From contig JAUXRT010000336.1 of the NCBI GenBank assembly GCA_030681635.1, positions 1-7,997 on the forward strand: a stretch of 7,997 nt of DNA. The letters run 5' to 3'. Positions 4,761 to 7,997 of the stretch are shown here, piece after piece. Under the pieces are notes generated by a model that saw only the letters and a list, made by a program, of their open reading frames with translations, searched no databases and was not told where the DNA came from. The DNA comes from Reyranella sp. GTDB taxonomy: Bacteria; Pseudomonadota; Alphaproteobacteria; Reyranellales; Reyranellaceae. Within the stretch, counting starts at the first letter, position 1. Each line of letters begins with the position of its first letter. The position numbers and the translations under genes are program-made.

Positions 4761-6266
4761 ATGGACGGTGAACCGACCGCAGGCGCGCTACTTCCGCCTC
4801 ATCCGACTGACAAGGGCCGCGTCGGAATCATCGACGTCGGCTCGAACTCGATCCGTCTCGTCGTCTACGAGCGGGCGAGCCGCGCGCCGCTGCCGGTGTT
4901 CAACGAAAAGGTGTTGTGCGGCCTGGCCCGTGGGCTGGACGCCACCGGCCGGCTCAACCCCGAAGGCGTCGAGATGGCGCTGGCCAACATCGACCGCTTC
5001 ACCACGCTCGCGCACAACATGAAGGTGACCTCGCTCGATCTGTTGGCGACGGCGGCCGTTCGCGACGCCGCCGATGGCGCCGATTTCATGCGCGAGCTGG
5101 AACGACGGCCGGGCATCAAGGCCCATATCGTGAGCGGTCGCGACGAGGCGCGGTTCTCGGGCTTCGGCGTGATCTGCGGCATGCCCGAGGCCAATGGCGT
5201 GATGGGCGACCTGGGCGGCGGCAGCCTCGAACTGGTGGCGCTGGCCGACGGCCGGCTGGGCGAGTCGAGCACGCTGCCGGTCGGGCCGTTGCGCCTGATG
5301 TCTTCGGGCAAGGGCGACCCCAAGCGCACCGTGGTCGACGCAATCGAGAGCGTGCGCTGGCTGCGCGAGGAAACCGGCAAGACCTTTTACGCGGTGGGCG
5401 GCGCCTGGCGCTCCTTCGCCCGGCTGCACATGGAGCAGGCCGGCTATCCGCTGCACATCATTCATCACTATGAGATCGCGGCCGAAGAGGCGCGCGCGGT
5501 TGCCCGGCTGATCGCGGTGCAGAGCGCCAAATCTCTGGAGAAGATGCCCGGCGTGTCGCGCCGGCGCGTCGACACCCTGCCGCTGGCCTGCCTCGCGCTC
5601 GACCGTCTGCTGGTCGCGCTCAAGCCGAAGACCGTGGTCTTCTCGGCCTTCGGCCTGCGCGAGGGTTTTTACCACGTGCGGCTGAGCGAGGCTGAACGGG
5701 CACGCCATCCGCTGATCGCCTTCGCCGAGGAGCAGGGCGCCGGCTGGCGGCGCTTCGACCTGGCCCCGGCCGAGATCTTCGACTGGCTCACGCAGGCCTT
5801 TGCCGACGAGAGCCCGGCCGACCGCATCCTGCGTACCGCGGCCTGCCACCTGAGCGACATTTCGTGGAACGATCATCCCGACTATCGCGCCGAGCAGGCC
5901 TATGTTCGGGTGCTGCATCTGCCGGCGCCGGGCATGAGCCATCGCGATCGCGCCGTCCTCGCGATGGCGCTCACCTATCGCTACAAGAGCGATCCCAAGT
6001 CGGCGACGATGGACACCGCGCTCCGCCTCTCCGACAGCAAGGGCAAGGCCTTTGCGCGCCGGCTGGGAGCGTGCCTCAGGCTGGCCTACAACCTTTCCGG
6101 CGGTGCCCCGGGCCTGCTGCCGCAGATCTCGCTCCGGCGCACGGATCGCGACCTCCGGCTGATCGTGCCGACGGAGCTGAAGCGGGCATTGGGCGATGTC
6201 ACGGCCCGGCGCCTGCAAACGGCGGCCGAGGCCTTCGACCTCAAGTCGGCGATCATCTCCGCTTAG
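4761..6266 (+). CDS. ppx: Exopolyphosphatase, Ppx/GppA family
   Basis: A 501-residue ASKHA-fold phosphatase that should release terminal phosphate from polyphosphate; family members may also hydrolyse pppGpp. The N-terminal Ppx/GppA domain (about 20-305) has the first phosphate motif GIIDVGSNSIRLVVYE (22-37), LLATAAVRDA (94-103), the segment VSGRDEARFSGFG (124-136) with Glu129 at the position of the catalytic Glu of E. coli PPX, the second phosphate motif GVMGDLGGGSLELV (146-159), and SAFGLREGFY (295-304). The C-terminal region (about 310-501) is the diverged helical domain. Instead of a metal-binding HD pair it carries ACHLSDISWNDHPDYRAEQAY (361-381), which I associate with alphaproteobacterial Ppx. 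The start at 4761 is supported by AGAGGGGG (4748-4755), 5 nt upstream, and leaves 20 residues before the first strand. Position directly after ppk pairs synthesis with breakdown. GppA-like activity cannot be excluded from sequence. Confidence 0.93.
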   Translation: MDGEPTAGALLPPHPTDKGRVGIIDVGSNSIRLVVYERASRAPLPVFNEKVLCGLARGLDATGRLNPEGVEMALANIDRFTTLAHNMKVTSLDLLATAAVRDAADGADFMRELERRPGIKAHIVSGRDEARFSGFGVICGMPEANGVMGDLGGGSLELVALADGRLGESSTLPVGPLRLMSSGKGDPKRTVVDAIESVRWLREETGKTFYAVGGAWRSFARLHMEQAGYPLHIIHHYEIAAEEARAVARLIAVQSAKSLEKMPGVSRRRVDTLPLACLALDRLLVALKPKTVVFSAFGLREGFYHVRLSEAERARHPLIAFAEEQGAGWRRFDLAPAEIFDWLTQAFADESPADRILRTAACHLSDISWNDHPDYRAEQAYVRVLHLPAPGMSHRDRAVLAMALTYRYKSDPKSATMDTALRLSDSKGKAFARRLGACLRLAYNLSGGAPGLLPQISLRRTDRDLRLIVPTELKRALGDVTARRLQTAAEAFDLKSAIISA

Positions 6267-6272
6267 GGAGAC

Positions 6273-7430
6273 CTAGCCGGCCGGCGTCACCGGGATCAGC
6301 CGCGCCTGGTCGCCCGAGAGGGCCAGAGCCATGCGGCCTTCGATCAGGTCGACGGCGTCGGCGCCGAACACTTCGCGCCGCCAGCCCTTGAGCACAGGCA
6401 GGTCGCGTTTGCCGGCGGCCAGGCGATCGAGTTCGTCGGCGCCGGCCACCAGGCGTCCGGCGACGCCGGCCTTTTCGGCTTTCAGTCGCAGCAGGGTACG
6501 CAACAGGTCGACGACGGCGCCGGGCGCGCGCAGCTGCTCGGTGGGCTTGTCGCGCGCCGGCAGCTCGGAGTCGGGCAGGTTGCGGGCCCGCTCGATGGCT
6601 TCCATGAGCTCGCGACCCTGCCAACCCTCGGCGAAGCCGCGGCCGAGGCCGCGCGTCATGCCGAGCTCCTCGATGGTCTTGGGGGCGTGGCTCGCGATTT
6701 CCAGCAGTTGCTCGTCGCGCAGCAGGCGCTGGCGCGGAATGTCGATGCGCTGCGCGGTGCGCTCGCGCCACGCCGCGGCCTCCTTCAGGATCGCCAGAAG
6801 GCGGGGCGAGGAGCCGCGCGGCTTCAGTCGGCGCCAGGCCTGCTCGGGATCGGCTCGATAAGTCGCCGGGTCGTTGAGAACCGCCATCTCCTCGGTGATC
6901 CACGGCAGCCGCCCGGATTTCTCGAGTTGCTGCTTCAGCTTCTCGTAGACCACGCGGAGATGCGTGACATCGGACAGCGCATAGGTGATCTGCCGTTCGC
7001 TGAGCGGCCGGCGGCTCCAGTCGGTGAAGCGGCTCGACTTGTCGATCTTCGCCTTGGCGAGCTTGGTGGCGAGCGATTCGTAGGACGCGGCCTCGCCATG
7101 GCCGCACACCATCGCCGCCACCTGGGTGTCGAACAGGGGCTGCGGCACCTGGTTCATGCGCAGGTAGAAGATTTCGAGGTCCTGGCGGGCGGCGTGAAAG
7201 ACCTTCAACACCTTGGGGTTGGCCATCAGCTCGTCGAGCGGGGCGAGGTCGATGCCCTCGGCCAGCGCGTCGATCGCGGCCGCATCCTCTGGGCCGGCCA
7301 CCTGTGCCAGGCAGAGCTTGGGCCAGTAGGTGCGCTCACGCATGAACTCGGTGTCGACGGCGATGAATTCGGCCTCGGCCAAGGGCTTGCAGAAGGCGGC
7401 GAGTTCGTCGGTCGTGGTAATGAGCTTCAT
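6273..7430 (-). CDS. rnd: Ribonuclease D
   Basis: A 3'-to-5' exoribonuclease of the DEDDy class that trims tRNA precursors and other stable RNA 3' ends. With the start at 7430-7428 it is 385 residues, close to E. coli RNase D (375). The exonuclease domain shows all motifs: AVDTEFMRERTYWPKLCL (24-41, Asp26 and Glu28), VFHAARQDLEIF (77-88, Asp84) and YALSDVTHL (150-158, Tyr150 and Asp154). An HRDC RNA-binding domain follows at about 208-288 (SSPRLLAILKEAAAWRE through the GRELMEAIERAR helix). The frame stays open upstream to an earlier start near 7514, but the extra 28 residues are not family-like, and MKLITTTDELAAF is a normal N-terminus. No Shine-Dalgarno precedes the ATG, and a -10-like TATAGA lies only about 10 nt upstream, so translation may be leaderless. 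The gene converges on ppx with 6 nt between stop codons and diverges from aspS. Confidence 0.93.
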   Translation of the reverse strand: MKLITTTDELAAFCKPLAEAEFIAVDTEFMRERTYWPKLCLAQVAGPEDAAAIDALAEGIDLAPLDELMANPKVLKVFHAARQDLEIFYLRMNQVPQPLFDTQVAAMVCGHGEAASYESLATKLAKAKIDKSSRFTDWSRRPLSERQITYALSDVTHLRVVYEKLKQQLEKSGRLPWITEEMAVLNDPATYRADPEQAWRRLKPRGSSPRLLAILKEAAAWRERTAQRIDIPRQRLLRDEQLLEIASHAPKTIEELGMTRGLGRGFAEGWQGRELMEAIERARNLPDSELPARDKPTEQLRAPGAVVDLLRTLLRLKAEKAGVAGRLVAGADELDRLAAGKRDLPVLKGWRREVFGADAVDLIEGRMALALSGDQARLIPVTPAG

Positions 7431-7439
7431 TGGGGATGA

Positions 7440-7468
7440 TCTATAGCGGGCGGGGCCGCCTCGGGCAA
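7440..7468 (-). promoter_or_regulatory. Candidate promoter of rnd
   Basis: On the minus strand, TTGCCC (7468-7463) and TATAGA (7445-7440) are separated by exactly 17 bp, each matching 4 of 6 bases of the TTGACA/TATAAT consensus. The expected transcription start, about 7 nt after the -10, falls near 7433, within a few nucleotides of the rnd ATG at 7430. Confidence 0.45.
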
Positions 7469-7497
7469 AGACAACCCCTCGGGAAGAGGCGATTCCC

Positions 7498-7503
7498 TTG
7501 ACT
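7498..7503 (+). promoter_or_regulatory. Candidate -35 element of aspS
   Basis: TTGACT matches 5 of 6 bases of the sigma-70 -35 consensus and lies 53 nt before the aspS start. No good -10 hexamer follows at 16-18 bp (the place is occupied by GC-rich sequence leading into CCTTTTG, 7521-7527), so only the -35 half is put forward. Transcription from here would give a leader containing the stem-loop at 7523-7550. Confidence 0.3.
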
Positions 7504-7522
7504 TGGCCCGACAATCGGTGCC

Positions 7523-7550
7523 TTTTGCCGGGCCGATAAAACCCGGAAAA
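7523..7550 (+). promoter_or_regulatory. Stem-loop in the aspS leader covering the ribosome-binding site
   Basis: TTTT (7523-7526), a bulged G, then CCGGG (7528-7532) pair with CCCGG (7542-7546) and AAAA (7547-7550) around a 9-nt loop. The 3' arm contains GGAAAA (7545-7550), the only Shine-Dalgarno-like sequence for aspS, so folding would mask it. It is followed by ATGTAATG, in which a start-stop pair (ATG 7552-7554, TAA 7555-7557) overlaps the aspS ATG. Confidence 0.4.
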
Positions 7551-7556
7551 TATGTA

Positions 7557-7997
7557 ATGTCTTCAGTCTACCGAACCCATACGTGCGGCGCGCTCCGGCC
7601 CCAGAATGTTGGACAGGAAGCCCGCCTGTCGGGCTGGGTCCAGCGCAAGCGCGACCACGGCAATCTGCTGTTCATCGACCTGCGCGACCACTATGGCGTG
7701 ACCCAGGTGGTGGTGGACGCGAGCAGCCCGGTCTTCAAGACCGCCGAGGCGGTGCGCACCGAGAGCGTCATCACGGTCAGCGGCAAGGTGGTGGCCCGCG
7801 ACGCCGCCACGGTCAATCCGCGCCTGGCCACCGGCCAGATCGAACTCGACGCCGCCGATATGGTCGTGCAGTCGATGGCGGAGACCCTGCCCCTCCCGGT
7901 CCATATGGAGGACGACACCACGCCGGACGCATTGCGGGTGAAGTACCGCTTTCTCGACCTCCGCAAGGATAAGCTGCACCGCAACAGCGTGCTGCGC
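7557..7997 (+). CDS. aspS: Aspartyl-tRNA synthetase (3'-truncated by window edge)
   Basis: The first 147 codons of a class IIb aminoacyl-tRNA synthetase that attaches aspartate to tRNA(Asp). Bacterial AspRS is about 590 residues, so only the anticodon-binding part is present. MSSVYRTHTCGALRPQNVGQEARLSGWVQRKRDHGNLLFIDLRDHYGVTQVVV is the OB-fold domain, running to about residue 110 with VNPRLATGQIEL at 86-97. The linker into the catalytic domain shows PLPVHMEDDTTPDALRVKYRFLDLRKDKLHRN, the hallmark segment leading to motif 1. Residues at two discriminating positions, His34 in KRDHGN and Ala84 in RDAATVN, resemble non-discriminating AspRS, which also charges tRNA(Asn). That would imply that Asn-tRNA is made by GatCAB, which cannot be checked here. 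The ATG at 7557 gives the normal N-terminus; the Shine-Dalgarno GGA (7545-7547) is weak. It is divergent from rnd. Confidence 0.94.
   Translation, partial: MSSVYRTHTCGALRPQNVGQEARLSGWVQRKRDHGNLLFIDLRDHYGVTQVVVDASSPVFKTAEAVRTESVITVSGKVVARDAATVNPRLATGQIELDAADMVVQSMAETLPLPVHMEDDTTPDALRVKYRFLDLRKDKLHRNSVLR

Noticed and set aside
4788..6218. A 476-codon open frame antisense to ppx
   Set aside because: Same cause as the ppk antisense frame: a compositional shadow of a clearly real gene. The translation shows no family motif.
7477..7489. Small inverted repeat CCTC-GGGAA-GAGG between rnd and aspS
   Set aside because: Four-base arms are expected by chance in GC-rich DNA and have no placement argument.
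7431..7514. 28-residue N-terminal extension of RNase D
   Set aside because: The extra residues (Gly/Arg/Ser-rich) do not resemble RNase D N-termini and would cover the predicted promoter. The ATG at 7430 gives the normal family start.
1..7997. CRISPR arrays, tRNA/rRNA genes, insertion sequences, prophage or toxin-antitoxin genes
   Set aside because: I looked for spaced direct repeats, tRNA-like cloverleafs, transposase or integrase motifs and small paired ORFs and saw none that could be supported.

Overview
The window is about 8 kb of high-GC, tightly packed chromosomal DNA from what looks like an alphaproteobacterium. The order hda - ppk - ppx / rnd / aspS is, from general knowledge, a housekeeping neighbourhood typical of Alphaproteobacteria, and the individual proteins (short Hda, Ppx with a diverged C-terminal domain, RNase D beside AspRS) fit that. 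I would lean towards a Rhodospirillales- or Rhizobiales-related soil or water organism, but the sequence alone does not fix the genus. Nothing here looks like a phage, an insertion sequence, a CRISPR array or a tRNA/rRNA gene.

Layout. (1) 1-1795, plus strand: the 3' part of hda (DnaA-like AAA+ regulator of replication initiation, cut inside its Walker A motif by the window edge), then a secreted DUF2147 protein and an atypical short-chain dehydrogenase, spaced 9 and 11 nt apart, so probably one operon. (2) 1804-1850: a 47-nt imperfect palindrome that fills the gap between the dehydrogenase and the convergent sixA gene. (3) 1857-2381, minus strand: a SixA-type histidine phosphatase with a GTG start. 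(4) 2382-2498: a 117-nt divergent regulatory region. It carries an inverted repeat, a candidate 23-codon leader ORF whose stop overlaps the ppk start, and a hairpin touching the ppk start. (5) 2499-6266, plus strand: ppk (polyphosphate kinase 1) and ppx (exopolyphosphatase), separated by 93 nt with a GC-rich stem-loop. (6) 6273-7430, minus strand: rnd (RNase D), tail to tail with ppx at only 6 nt. Its start codon lies about 10 nt from a plausible -10 element, so its mRNA may be leaderless. (7) 7557-7997, plus strand: the 5' third or so of a gene for aspartyl-tRNA synthetase, with features suggesting the non-discriminating type.

How the genes fit together. Ppk makes inorganic polyphosphate from ATP and Ppx degrades it, so the centre of the window is a polyphosphate synthesis/turnover module, with a histidine phosphatase transcribed divergently from it. 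Hda, RNase D and AspRS are core replication, RNA processing and translation functions. The DUF2147 gene, the dehydrogenase, the palindrome and sixA sit between hda and ppk and look like lineage-specific additions to an otherwise conserved order.

The window contains no obviously new multi-gene system. The observations most worth checking are the leader ORF/hairpin arrangement at the ppk start, the dehydrogenase lacking the SDR catalytic Tyr and Lys, the probably leaderless rnd, and the structured aspS leader.
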